Shown here piece after piece: positions 1-7,633 of a DNA stretch of 64,000 bases; positions within the stretch are counted from its first letter, which is position 1, and each line of letters opens with the position of its first letter. The stretch spans positions 62,001 to 126,000 of the forward strand of contig JBBAOE010000002.1 in NCBI GenBank assembly GCA_040401595.1, written 5' to 3'. This DNA comes from RFPW01 sp040401595 (GTDB taxonomy: Bacteria; Pseudomonadota; Gammaproteobacteria; Burkholderiales; Burkholderiaceae_E). The notes beneath the pieces were generated by a model, which was not told the origin of the DNA, made no database searches, and worked only from the letters and a program-made list of their open reading frames with translations. The translations under genes were made by a program, and so were the position numbers.

Positions 1-505
1 GGAACCGGTCCCGGTGTTCCAGCAGATTGGCCTCGCGCAGCAGCCCGCCGGTCTGCGGGTCAAAACCGGGAAAGAAGAAAACCTCCGGCAGTCCATTGAT
101 GGGATTGGGCGAGGGCAGGGTATGGCAGGTGTTGACCCAGGTCTGCGGGCTCAGGTGTTCCAGGTTGATCCATACCGGGGGCGGGTGCTGTTGGCCCATG
201 GTTTCGAGGACCCCGTTTGGAAGACGACAACCAAAGGTGGAGATCATCACGTCGACCTCGCGTGCCGGGAAACGCCAGTCGACAATCCGAACGCCATCGA
301 CGATCGGAGCTGCGTCGGTTGGGCCGTGGTTGGCTGATTCGAAAGCAGGGACCAAGCGACCGAGTACCGCCGGGCGATCGATGGCAAGGATGATTTCAAG
401 ATCTGGATCGGGGGCGAGTTCTTGGGCCAACGCACGAGCGAGGCGCCAACACACCCCCGCATCGCCAAAGTGGTCAATGACCTGACACCAGATGACGTAG
501 CGCAC
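1..505 (-). CDS. earP: EF-P arginine rhamnosyltransferase EarP (5' part only)
   Basis: This enzyme transfers rhamnose from dTDP-L-rhamnose to a conserved arginine of elongation factor P, which relieves ribosome stalling at polyproline. The reading frame runs off the left edge, so about 168 N-terminal codons are visible. Near the start, WCQVIDHFGDAGVCWR matches the invariant EarP motif, with the two acidic residues at D11 and D15. Further on, WINLEHLS, CHTLPSP and FFFPGF followed by TGGLLRE are also typical of the family. A stop codon lies seven codons upstream in frame and the only usable start is GTG at 505. The efp gene is usually a neighbour and would lie beyond the edge. I am confident of the family; the C-terminal half cannot be judged. 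Confidence 0.93.
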   Translation of the reverse strand, partial: MRYVIWCQVIDHFGDAGVCWRLARALAQELAPDPDLEIILAIDRPAVLGRLVPAFESANHGPTDAAPIVDGVRIVDWRFPAREVDVMISTFGCRLPNGVLETMGQQHPPPVWINLEHLSPQTWVNTCHTLPSPNPINGLPEVFFFPGFDPQTGGLLREANLLEHRDRF

Positions 506-543
506 GTCCCGCTCAGTCCAAGGTCAGCCAGCGGTGCCAGGAC

Positions 544-807
544 TCAGGAAAACAGGTCATCCAGTTTTTTACGCGCGTCTTCATTGGCCCCGACGCGCCG
601 TCGCTCGTAAGCGTATTCCTCAACAATCCGGTCTTCGTAGTAGCTGGCCGGGTTGGGGGAGGCAAAAAACCGCCGGGCGACCTCTTCGGGCACGCCTTTG
701 AAGACACGGATTTCACCGCTCGCAAACGTGATTTCGAGCCGCTCGAAACGAGCCTCGTAATTCGCGTTGCGAAGCGTCGCCGTATTGAGTGCGCGCTGGA
801 GAGCCAT
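544..807 (-). CDS. KTSC-domain-like small protein
   Basis: This is an 87-residue soluble protein of unknown function. The central part (about residues 27-65) has the pattern of a KTSC domain: a strand with a short turn (LEITFASGEIRVFKGVP), then a helix and the SPNPASYYEDRI segment that matches the usual G/S-x-Y-x-x-x-x-I end of the fold. The C-terminal 20 residues are charged and helical. It starts at ATG 807, nine bases after the SDR gene ends, and ends 38 bases before earP, so it is probably co-transcribed with both. KTSC proteins are sometimes linked to RNA or lysyl-tRNA biology, but nothing here shows a specific role. Confidence 0.75.
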   Translation of the reverse strand: MALQRALNTATLRNANYEARFERLEITFASGEIRVFKGVPEEVARRFFASPNPASYYEDRIVEEYAYERRRVGANEDARKKLDDLFS

Positions 808-816
808 CTCCGAATT

Positions 817-1581
817 CTAACGCGGTCCCATCCGGATCGCGCCGTCCAGTCGAATCGTTTCGCCATTGAGCATGGGATTGGTCACAATCTGCTCGACTAG
901 CATGGCGTATTCGTCCGGGCGGCCTAAACGAGGCGGGAAAGGAACCTGTTGCCCGAGCGAGTCACGGACCTCCTGTGACATGCTCATCAGCATGGGCGTC
1001 TCAAAAATACCTGGCGCAATGGTCACAACTCGAATCCCGTCGCGTGACAGATCCCGCGCAATCGGCAGGGTCATGCCGACAATCCCGCCTTTGGAGGCCG
1101 AGTAAGCCGCCTGGCCGACTTGACCATCATAAGCAGCGACAGATGCCGTATTGACGATGACGCCGCGCTCGCCGCCCTCGAGCGCCGGCAGCGCTGCCAT
1201 GGCGTGAGCGGCTAGACGGATCATATTGAAGCTGCCGACCAGGTTGACCCGAATCACGCGCTCAAAATGCGCCAAGTCGTGAGGGCCGTTGCGCCCGAGC
1301 GTTTTTTCCGCAGTCCCGATCCCGGCGCAGTTGATCAAACCACGCAGGGGTCCAAATGCGCTGGCGGCTTCGACAGCGGCACGGCCGTCGGCTTCGTCAG
1401 CGACGTTGCAGCGCACGAATTTGGCCGCATTGCCGATTTCCCCGGCCGTTGCCTCACCGGCTTCTACCGACAGGTCTGCAAGGACAACCCGGGCGCCTGC
1501 CGCGGCGAGGCGTCGCGCTGTTGCTGCGCCAAGGCCGGAGGCTGCCCCGGTGACGAGAAAACACTGGTTGGAAATCTGCAT
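817..1581 (-). CDS. SDR-family 3-hydroxyacyl-CoA dehydrogenase type 2
   Basis: This is a 254-residue short-chain dehydrogenase. It has the glycine-rich nucleotide site TGAASGLG (11-18), D36 at the end of strand 2 (NAD preference), NCAG, and the catalytic Ser with the YSASK motif at about 147-164. The long loop ERVIRVNLVGSFNMIRLAAH and the C-terminal PRLGRPDEYAMLVEQI with NGETIRLDG resemble the HSD17B10/FabG-like 3-hydroxyacyl-CoA dehydrogenases of fatty-acid and branched-chain amino-acid breakdown. An AGGAGG sits seven bases before ATG 1581. The gene lies 73 bases after adk in the same direction. The exact substrate is inferred from family resemblance only. Confidence 0.87.
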   Translation of the reverse strand: MQISNQCFLVTGAASGLGAATARRLAAAGARVVLADLSVEAGEATAGEIGNAAKFVRCNVADEADGRAAVEAASAFGPLRGLINCAGIGTAEKTLGRNGPHDLAHFERVIRVNLVGSFNMIRLAAHAMAALPALEGGERGVIVNTASVAAYDGQVGQAAYSASKGGIVGMTLPIARDLSRDGIRVVTIAPGIFETPMLMSMSQEVRDSLGQQVPFPPRLGRPDEYAMLVEQIVTNPMLNGETIRLDGAIRMGPR

Positions 1582-1654
1582 GGGCTTGCCTCCTTGCTGG
1601 GGGTTGGGTCTGGGTTCTGGAGCGCTGGCACGCTCCGGGCGTTGGCTGCGACGC

Positions 1655-2314
1655 TTAGCTCTTCAGGCTCTCAGAGATGCGCCGGCGAATTTCGTCGACC
1701 GAACCAACGCCAGAAATGGTACGAAGTTTGGGTGCGCCGATCTGTCCTTGCTTGCCCCAGCTGGCGTAGTAATCAACCAGAGGACGCGTTTGCGCGTGAT
1801 AGACGTGGAGGCGTTTGCGGACCGTTTCTTCCCGGTCGTCCTCACGCTGGATCAGGGGCTCGCCGGTATCGTCATCGTGATCTGGATACTTGGGCGGATT
1901 GAAAACGATATGGTACGTCCGCCCCGATGCAGGATGCACGCGCCGACCACTCATTCGGGAGATGATTTCTTCGTCATCCACGTTGATTTCCAGCACGTAA
2001 TCAATCGCGACGCCGGCGACTTTCATGGCTTCGGCTTGCGGGATCGTTCGCGGAAAACCGTCGAATAGATAACCCGCGCTGCAGTCAGGTTGCTTTAACC
2101 GGTCACGAACCAGGCCGATAATGATGTCGTCAGAGACGAGCGCGCCTGAATCCATGACCTGCTTGGCCGCCAACCCCAGTGGCGTGCCTGCGCCAACCGC
2201 GGCGCGAAGCATGTCGCCGGTCGAGATCTGCGGGATCTTAAAGTGCTCCTTGATGAACGCCGCCTGCGTTCCCTTGCCCGCGCCTGGCGGGCCAAGCAGA
2301 ATCAGTTTCATCAT
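1655..2314 (-). CDS. adk: Adenylate kinase
   Basis: This enzyme catalyses ATP + AMP = 2 ADP in the cytoplasm. The P-loop GPPGAGKGT is at residues 8-16, followed by the AMP-binding STGDMLR and the FDGFPRT motif. A full LID segment (GRRVHPASGRTYH...) makes this the long bacterial form; it has no zinc cysteines. At 219 residues the length is normal. Two ATG codons are adjacent (2314 and 2311), and the GGAG upstream gives a slightly better spacing for the second. The gene follows kdsB by 102 bases in the order found in many Burkholderiales. Confidence 0.97.
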   Translation of the reverse strand: MMKLILLGPPGAGKGTQAAFIKEHFKIPQISTGDMLRAAVGAGTPLGLAAKQVMDSGALVSDDIIIGLVRDRLKQPDCSAGYLFDGFPRTIPQAEAMKVAGVAIDYVLEINVDDEEIISRMSGRRVHPASGRTYHIVFNPPKYPDHDDDTGEPLIQREDDREETVRKRLHVYHAQTRPLVDYYASWGKQGQIGAPKLRTISGVGSVDEIRRRISESLKS

Positions 2315-2416
2315 TTATCTCCTTCGCCCTGTCGATCGTTATTGTTTTCAGCGTTTCCTGAAAACGAGGGGTTCCAACGGTCGTGAACGCCTTTGTTTCG
2401 CCCCAATGGATGGAAA

Positions 2417-3247
2417 CTAACTTGTCGAGGCGCGTAGCGTCAAACCGCACTGCAACGAAGTATCGCCAAAGTAAGCCCGCATCCGTTCGAGGTCGGCAGG
2501 TGTATCAACTCCAGCTACCGGGTTTTCGGCGGTCACCTTGACCGCGATTCGGTATCCGTGCCACAGGACCCGGAGCTGTTCGAGTGACTCGACGGCCTCG
2601 GCTGGCGCAGGGCTCAAATCAGGGTAAACCCGAAGGAACGCGACCCGATAAGCGTACAGACCGAGGTGGCGCAGCGGGACGAATCCCGCCAGATTCGGGA
2701 GGACATCGGGAATCTGGCGCGGAAATTCGGCGAAGGCGTCGCGCGGAAACGGGATCGGAGCCCGACTGAACGCGAGCGCCCGACCCTGGGCGTCGAGTAC
2801 CACCTTGACGACGCTGGGCGCAAGGAACTCCTCAATACGCCGGATCGGATGGGCTGCGGTGGATATCGAACAATCCGGGTGAGACGCCAGTAGCATGGCG
2901 ACATCGCGAACGAGTTGGGGTGGCATGGCGGGCTCATCGCCCTGCAGATTGACGACGATCTCCTCGTCACGCAGGCCAAGCTGGTGGGCGGCTTCGGCCA
3001 ATCGATCAGTCCCGGTGGGGTGATCGGTCCGGGTCAGGACGGCCTCATGGCCTTGGGCACGCACGGCGGCGGCGATCTCCTGGTCATCCGTCGCGACAAC
3101 GACCCGAGCGGCTCCGCTGGCGACAGCGACTTCCGCAACCCTAACGACCATCGGTTTGCCACCGAGATCAGCCAGCGCTTTGTCGGGCAGCCGGGTTGAC
3201 GCCCGGCGGGCCGGGATCAGAACGATGAATTCAGGGGCTTGGTTCAT
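2417..3247 (-). CDS. kdsB: 3-deoxy-manno-octulosonate cytidylyltransferase
   Basis: This enzyme makes CMP-Kdo from CTP and Kdo for lipopolysaccharide core synthesis. The N-terminus IPARRASTRLPDKALADLGG is the nucleotide-binding signature of the family. The VVNLQGDEPAMPP segment carries the metal-binding Asp, and the C-terminal ESLEQLRVLWHGYRI with the VDTPADLERMR end is typical. At 276 residues it is about 20 longer than E. coli KdsB. The start ATG 3247 lies inside the last codons of the Trm112-family gene (17-base overlap), so the two are translationally coupled, with lpxK just upstream. Confidence 0.96.
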   Translation of the reverse strand: MNQAPEFIVLIPARRASTRLPDKALADLGGKPMVVRVAEVAVASGAARVVVATDDQEIAAAVRAQGHEAVLTRTDHPTGTDRLAEAAHQLGLRDEEIVVNLQGDEPAMPPQLVRDVAMLLASHPDCSISTAAHPIRRIEEFLAPSVVKVVLDAQGRALAFSRAPIPFPRDAFAEFPRQIPDVLPNLAGFVPLRHLGLYAYRVAFLRVYPDLSPAPAEAVESLEQLRVLWHGYRIAVKVTAENPVAGVDTPADLERMRAYFGDTSLQCGLTLRASTS

Positions 3248-3416
3248 CGGACTCGATCAGGGCGCGGGCCTCGGACTCCAGCATGACGGGAATGCCATCG
3301 CGAATCGGAAACGCGAGGCGATCGATTCGGCAACACAGTTCCGACTTCTGGCGATCATATTCGAGCGGACCTTTGCACAGAGGGCAAACGAGAATGTCAA
3401 GCAGTCGGGCGTCCAC
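3231..3416 (-). CDS. Trm112-family zinc-ribbon-like protein
   Basis: This is a 61-residue member of the bacterial Trm112 (UPF0434/YcaR) family, seen as MDARLLDILVCPLCKGPL, a second cysteine pair ELCC, and the conserved FPIRDGIPVML. In eukaryotes and archaea Trm112 activates methyltransferases; the bacterial role is not settled. I place the start at GTG 3416 because AGGAG lies six bases upstream and the protein then begins VDARLL, as in its relatives. An in-frame TTG at 3431 is the alternative. It overlaps lpxK by 20 bases and kdsB by 17 bases. Confidence 0.9.
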   Translation of the reverse strand: MDARLLDILVCPLCKGPLEYDRQKSELCCRIDRLAFPIRDGIPVMLESEARALIESDEPSP

Positions 3417-4572
3417 AAAGGCGCTCCTCAATAAAATCGATCAGGCTGGAAGGGATGACGGTTTCAATGCGCAGAACCCGGATTCGTGGATCTGCCGATT
3501 GCTCGCATTTTACGGCGTCCTTCTCGGTCATCAGAATGCATTCGGCTGGGAGGCCTGCGAGCCACGCCTGATCGATCGGCGCATGGTCGGCCAGGGCGAT
3601 CGCGTCGAACGTTAGACCCAGGGCAAGTAAGCGGTCAAAAAATCGTTCGGGGCGGGCAATGCCCGAAATGGCGAGGGTTCGGCGTCCTTCGGTCCAATGG
3701 GCGAGTTCTGCATCGCGCAGTAGTCGATCCGGCGTGTCGAGTGCCCACCATCCAAGGAACTGGGTCTGCACACGGAACTTCCGGGGATGGCCGATAGGGT
3801 CCTTGGCCTGATCCCGTAAGAGGACCGCATCGGCTTCGAGGCCGTTCGCCGCTGCTTCCCGCAAGGGGCCGGCAGGCAGCAGGCGGCCATTGCCGAGTCC
3901 GCGTTCGTCAAACAAGATCAGCTCCAGGTCACGGTGCAGACCGCGGTGCTGCAATCCGTCGTCTGAAATCACAACCTGGGTGGCGGGGGCTGCCGCGAGC
4001 AGTGTTTGTAGCGCCTTTGAGCGATCACGCCCGGTGGCAATTGGACAGGCGGCGTTTCGGGCCATCAGAGCCGCCTCATCGCCTGCTCGTTGGTAGTCCG
4101 GTGGGGCGAGGAAAGCCTGCGCCTGATGGGATGCGGCACCCACGCCGCGCGCGAGCAGGCCGGTCTTCCAGCCGCGTGCCTGTAGCGCCCGTGCGATCGC
4201 AACGACGACCGGCGTTTTTCCGGTCCCACCCGCCAGGAGGTTGCCAACAATCACGACCGGCGGATCGGATGGGTTCAGTCCTTGCTGACCCGCTGCAGGC
4301 GGGGCGTGACCGGGACGACTGAGCAGATTTTCGATTGCCGCCACGGATCCGCCCGTTTTCTGATTTCCAGAGCTCTCTCGGCGTTCTCGGCGCTCTCGCT
4401 TGGCGCTCTGAATCTGCTGGCGTCGATGACGGCTGATCAGCGCGGTCGGTATTGACCAAGGCAGCAGAAGGCCTGACAGCAGTCGGGTGCCGAGATCTTT
4501 GGAGCCCGCGTACCAGAGGGCTTCGAAGGTGGCCGACAGCCGACTGCGGGAGCGGTCAATTTTCAAAGTCAT
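3397..4572 (-). CDS. lpxK: Tetraacyldisaccharide 4'-kinase
   Basis: LpxK phosphorylates the 4' position of the lipid A disaccharide precursor at the inner membrane. The P-loop VGNLLAGGTGKTPV is at about residues 105-121, and SDDGLQHRGLHRDLELILFD carries the catalytic Asp-Asp-Gly region. A hydrophobic membrane helix (SGLLLPWSIPTALIS) lies near residue 40. At 391 residues it is longer than most LpxK, because a basic and polar insert of about 40 residues (RRQQIQSAKRERRERRE and onward) sits between the membrane helix and the P-loop. It is the first gene of the lpxK-Trm112-kdsB-adk run. Confidence 0.95.
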   Translation of the reverse strand: MTLKIDRSRSRLSATFEALWYAGSKDLGTRLLSGLLLPWSIPTALISRHRRQQIQSAKRERRERRESSGNQKTGGSVAAIENLLSRPGHAPPAAGQQGLNPSDPPVVIVGNLLAGGTGKTPVVVAIARALQARGWKTGLLARGVGAASHQAQAFLAPPDYQRAGDEAALMARNAACPIATGRDRSKALQTLLAAAPATQVVISDDGLQHRGLHRDLELILFDERGLGNGRLLPAGPLREAAANGLEADAVLLRDQAKDPIGHPRKFRVQTQFLGWWALDTPDRLLRDAELAHWTEGRRTLAISGIARPERFFDRLLALGLTFDAIALADHAPIDQAWLAGLPAECILMTEKDAVKCEQSADPRIRVLRIETVIPSSLIDFIEERLCGRPTA

Positions 4573-4875
4573 TCACAAATCCTGTGGATAACTCTGTGAA
4601 GAGTGGGCTCGTATCGGAATGAAACCTCGGTTCGATTGGGCTTGCATCAAAGTGATTAAAATGTAATCAAAATAAAAAATTCAATAAAATCAATAAATTG
4701 TTCAATCTTGTCTGGGGTTTGAGGATCGTTTCTTCCAGTTGCCAACTTCTTTCCCGCCAGGATGTACGCGATTACGCCAGCCTGACCTACAATCAAATAC
4801 CCATTGTCCACCCGCGTCCCCCGGTGATTCATTCCCAGTGGGGGCGCTCCCAACCACCTCTCTTGGATTGAACTC
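4573..4875. other. Divergent intergenic region with an AT-rich core (lpxK/sodB)
   Basis: This is about 300 bases between divergently read lpxK and sodB, with no coding sequence I can support. The core, about 4650-4710, is almost entirely A and T with short A-tracts, in strong contrast to the GC-rich surroundings. Such tracts often act as UP elements or bent promoter DNA. It must hold promoters for both genes, but I could not fix a -35/-10 pair with confidence. Confidence 0.6.
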
Positions 4876-5457
4876 ATGGAACACACGCTCCCCGCGCTCC
4901 CCTACGCAATCGACGCTCTCCAACCGCACATGTCCAAAGAAACGCTCGAGTTTCATCATGGCAAGCATCATCAGGCCTATGTCACGAATCTGAATAATCT
5001 CGTCAAAGGGACCGAGTTCGAGCAGGCCACCCTGGTCGACATCATCAAGCGATCTTCCGGACCGGTCTTCAATAATGCAGCGCAAATTTGGAATCACACG
5101 TTTTTCTGGAATTGCCTGACGCCGACCTCGTCTGGCCATCCTGCAGGCCCGCTGGCTGCCGCGATCGATGCCAAATGGGGATCCCTGGCAGCCTTTCAGG
5201 AGGCCTTCACCAAGAGCGCATTGGGCAACTTCGGCTCTGGCTGGACCTGGCTGGTCAAAAAAGCGGATGGTTCGGTCGACATCGTCAACACGTCCAATGC
5301 GGCAACCCCGCTGAGCGGCGCAGATGTACCTCTGCTCACGTGCGACGTCTGGGAGCATGCGTACTACATCGACTACAGAAACCGTCGGCCGGATTTTCTT
5401 GGCGCCTTCTGGAAGTTGACGAACTGGACGTTTGCCGAGCACAACTACGCCGCCTGA
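4876..5457 (+). CDS. sodB: Iron superoxide dismutase
   Basis: This enzyme converts superoxide to oxygen and hydrogen peroxide in the cytoplasm. All four metal ligands are present: H27, H74 (in WNHTFFW), D157 and H161 (in DVWEHAYY). Gln70 in NNAAQIWNHTFFW is the hallmark of the iron-using subclass; manganese enzymes usually place the glutamine elsewhere. At 193 residues the length is normal. It begins at ATG 4876 after the AT-rich region and converges on the DUF192 gene. Confidence 0.97.
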   Translation: MEHTLPALPYAIDALQPHMSKETLEFHHGKHHQAYVTNLNNLVKGTEFEQATLVDIIKRSSGPVFNNAAQIWNHTFFWNCLTPTSSGHPAGPLAAAIDAKWGSLAAFQEAFTKSALGNFGSGWTWLVKKADGSVDIVNTSNAATPLSGADVPLLTCDVWEHAYYIDYRNRRPDFLGAFWKLTNWTFAEHNYAA

Positions 5458-5473
5458 GCGGCAGTATCGCCGA

Positions 5474-5491
5474 GGCCGGGTGACCCCGGCC
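5474..5491. terminator. GC hairpin between convergent sodB and DUF192 genes
   Basis: A perfect 7-bp stem (GGCCGGG/CCCGGCC) with a 4-base loop lies in the 42-base gap between the two convergent genes. There is no T-run on either side, so it is at best a weak or Rho-assisted bidirectional terminator. Confidence 0.4.
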
Positions 5492-5499
5492 GTCGCTGA

Positions 5500-6015
5500 T
5501 CAGGGGGTCCTGAAGAAGGTGGGAGCGCTAAGCCGATCGCCTTTGTTCAGGCCCCGCTTCGCAAACCAGCCACGCTCCATTTCCAGAGCGAAACGTACCG
5601 CCTCGTTGGAGCAGTGACTGGCTTCAGACTTGGGCTCCATATCAGCTGTGTTGACGATCCGGCCATCTTCCGCCAGAAAGGCGATGGTCAGCGGGATCAG
5701 GGTATTGCGCATCCAGAAGCACTGGGTCGACGGCTGCTCGAAGACAAACAACATCCCCTCGTTTGGTCCAAGACGTTCCCGAAACATCAGACCGCGGGAC
5801 CGGCTGGCGGGGTCGGCGGCAATTTCGGCCCGAATCAGATGCATCCCGGCCTGCAAGGTGGTGCGAGAAAGCGGGGTTTCCTGGGCCCGGGCCTGCCCCA
5901 TGAAGCCGATCCAGGTGGCTTCACTCAGTCGGTTCAGCCCAAGGGGGGAGGCCATCATCAGACAGGTGGCCAGGGCCAGCCGGCCAACGATCGTTCTGGA
6001 GTCAAAGGCGCGCAT
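5500..6015 (-). CDS. Secreted DUF192 protein
   Basis: This 171-residue protein starts with a signal peptide: the basic MRAFDSRTIVGR, then a hydrophobic stretch and a probable cleavage after GQARAQ near residue 45. The mature part is a DUF192 domain, recognised by RSRGLMFRERLGPNEGMLFVF, FWMRNTLIPLTIAF and ALEMERGWFAKRGLNKGD. The domain is widespread in bacteria and archaea, and its biochemical role is unknown. It is divergent from icd, with 69 bases between the starts. Confidence 0.88.
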   Translation of the reverse strand: MRAFDSRTIVGRLALATCLMMASPLGLNRLSEATWIGFMGQARAQETPLSRTTLQAGMHLIRAEIAADPASRSRGLMFRERLGPNEGMLFVFEQPSTQCFWMRNTLIPLTIAFLAEDGRIVNTADMEPKSEASHCSNEAVRFALEMERGWFAKRGLNKGDRLSAPTFFRTP

Positions 6016-6036
6016 GGCAGGTTACGGCATAATCTA

Positions 6037-6060
6037 AGGTTGAAAAGCTTAACCCAACCT
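6037..6060. promoter_or_regulatory. Inverted repeat in the icd/DUF192 divergent gap
   Basis: Perfect 6-bp arms AGGTTG and CAACCT are separated by 12 bases that contain an AAGCTT palindrome. The element ends 24 bases before the icd ATG, so it could be an operator or a leader hairpin. A CATAAT hexamer at about 6027 could be the icd -10 box. This comes from inspection only. Confidence 0.3.
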
Positions 6061-6084
6061 CATCAAACCTCGATTGGAGCCCGC

Positions 6085-7338
6085 ATGTACGAACATATCA
6101 AGATCCCGGCAGATGGTGCCAAAATTACGGTCAATCCTGATTTTTCGCTGCATGTTCCCCATAATCCGATCATTCCTTACATTGAGGGCGATGGCACGGG
6201 ACTCGACATCACTCCGGTGATGCTCAAGGTGGTCGACGCGGCGGTTGCAAAAGCTTACGCTGGGGCTCGTAAGATCCACTGGATGGAAATCTACGCAGGC
6301 GAAAAATCGACCCAGGTCTACGGTCCTGATGTCTGGTTGCCGGCCGAGACGCTGCAGGTGTTGCGCGAATATGTAGTGTCCATCAAGGGCCCGCTGACCA
6401 CGCCAGTCGGTGGCGGAATCCGCAGCCTGAACGTCGCATTGCGTCAGGAACTCGACCTCTACGTCTGTCTGCGCCCGGTGCAGTATTTCAAGGGGGTGCC
6501 TTCGCCGCTGAAGGAGCCAGAAAAAACCAACATGGTGATCTTCCGAGAAAATTCGGAAGATATTTATGCGGGTATTGAATATCAGCATGATGATGAAAAA
6601 GCGAAACGGCTGATTGCTTTTCTGCAAAACGAACTCGGTGTCAAGAAGATCCGGTTCCCGAACACCTCTGGTATCGGGATCAAGCCAGTATCGATCGAAG
6701 GCACGGAGCGCCTCGTGCGCAAAGCGATTCAATACGCCATCGACAATGACAAGTCCTCGGTCACGCTGGTGCACAAGGGCAACATCATGAAATACACGGA
6801 AGGTCTCTTCCGGGACGCTGGCTACGCGCTTGCCCAGCGTGAGTTTCATGCGCAACCCATCGATGGGGGACCCTGGTGTTCCTTCAAGAATCCAAAGACC
6901 GGCAACACGATTATCGTCAAAGACGTGATTGCCGACGCATTCCTGCAGCAAATTCTGCTGCGCCCCGCGGACTACAGCGTCATCGCAACCCTCAACCTCA
7001 ACGGGGACTACGTGTCGGACGCCCTCGCGGCTCAGGTTGGCGGCATTGGCATCGCGCCGGGAGCCAACATGTCGGACTCGGTCGCATGTTTCGAGGCGAC
7101 CCATGGGACTGCGCCGAAGTATGCCGGTAAGGACTATGTCAATCCGGGTTCAGAAATCCTCTCGGCCGAGATGATGTTGCGTCATATGGGATGGGTCGAA
7201 GCGGCTGATCTCATCATCGCATCGATGGAAAAGTCCATCGCATCAGCGCACGTGACCTATGATTTCGCTCGCCTGATGCCCGGGGCTACTCAGGTCTCCT
7301 GCTCGGGCTTTGGCCAGGTCATGATCGACCATATGTAA
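6085..7338 (+). CDS. icd: NADP-dependent isocitrate dehydrogenase
   Basis: This TCA-cycle enzyme oxidises isocitrate to 2-oxoglutarate with NADP. At 417 residues it matches E. coli Icd (416). GGGIRSLNVALRQELDLYVCLRP holds the substrate-binding arginines and S114, the equivalent of the serine phosphorylated by AceK in E. coli. ENSEDIYAGIE follows. HGTAPKYAGKDYVNPGS carries the Lys-Tyr pair that selects NADP. The frame stays open for hundreds of bases upstream, but ATG 6085 gives the canonical N-terminus; earlier codons are antisense to the DUF192 gene. A strong terminator follows at 7385. Confidence 0.97.
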   Translation: MYEHIKIPADGAKITVNPDFSLHVPHNPIIPYIEGDGTGLDITPVMLKVVDAAVAKAYAGARKIHWMEIYAGEKSTQVYGPDVWLPAETLQVLREYVVSIKGPLTTPVGGGIRSLNVALRQELDLYVCLRPVQYFKGVPSPLKEPEKTNMVIFRENSEDIYAGIEYQHDDEKAKRLIAFLQNELGVKKIRFPNTSGIGIKPVSIEGTERLVRKAIQYAIDNDKSSVTLVHKGNIMKYTEGLFRDAGYALAQREFHAQPIDGGPWCSFKNPKTGNTIIVKDVIADAFLQQILLRPADYSVIATLNLNGDYVSDALAAQVGGIGIAPGANMSDSVACFEATHGTAPKYAGKDYVNPGSEILSAEMMLRHMGWVEAADLIIASMEKSIASAHVTYDFARLMPGATQVSCSGFGQVMIDHM

Positions 7339-7384
7339 TCCGGTGTAATCAGATCTGAAACCGTCCCGTGACGGTCCGTAACGA

Positions 7385-7419
7385 ACCCCAGTGCATTGCG
7401 TTGACTGGGGTTTTTTTTG
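7385..7419 (+). terminator. Rho-independent terminator of icd
   Basis: A 9-bp perfect stem AACCCCAGT/ACTGGGGTT with an 11-base loop is followed by an 8-base T-run, 47 bases after the icd stop codon. Confidence 0.93.
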
Positions 7420-7560
7420 GTCTCGGATAAAGCCATCCCGAGGCTTGCTCTGCCAACAACTCGGATGGTCAGATGCCCGTTTGAGCTGATCGAACCGCGA
7501 ACTCGGCAATCGAGCGACACGGGGTTCTGGCCTTCCACAAACGTCGAATGCGTTAACTAT

Positions 7561-7574
7561 GTGATTGAAATCAC
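7561..7574. promoter_or_regulatory. Crp/FNR-family palindrome upstream of the response regulator
   Basis: GTGATTGAAATCAC is a perfect inverted repeat (6-bp arms, 2-base centre). With the preceding T it reads TGTGA-N6-TCACG, one mismatch from the Crp consensus TGTGA-N6-TCACA. It is close to the FNR core TGAT-N4-ATCA. It ends 59 bases before the response-regulator ATG, a position that fits an activator site. Confidence 0.6.
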
Positions 7575-7633
7575 GCGCTGATCGTCCTGGCTGCGGCAGG
7601 CTCCCCATCCCCACTGCGATTGGCTGGAGCACG

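Noticed and set aside
5614..6084. Long in-frame upstream extension of icd (about 157 codons)
   Set aside because: It runs antisense through the DUF192 gene, has no Shine-Dalgarno and adds non-homologous sequence; ATG 6085 gives the standard N-terminus.
6049..7104. 351-codon frame on the minus strand opposite icd
   Set aside because: It mirrors the icd codons, shows no domain and has no promoter or neighbours in that direction.
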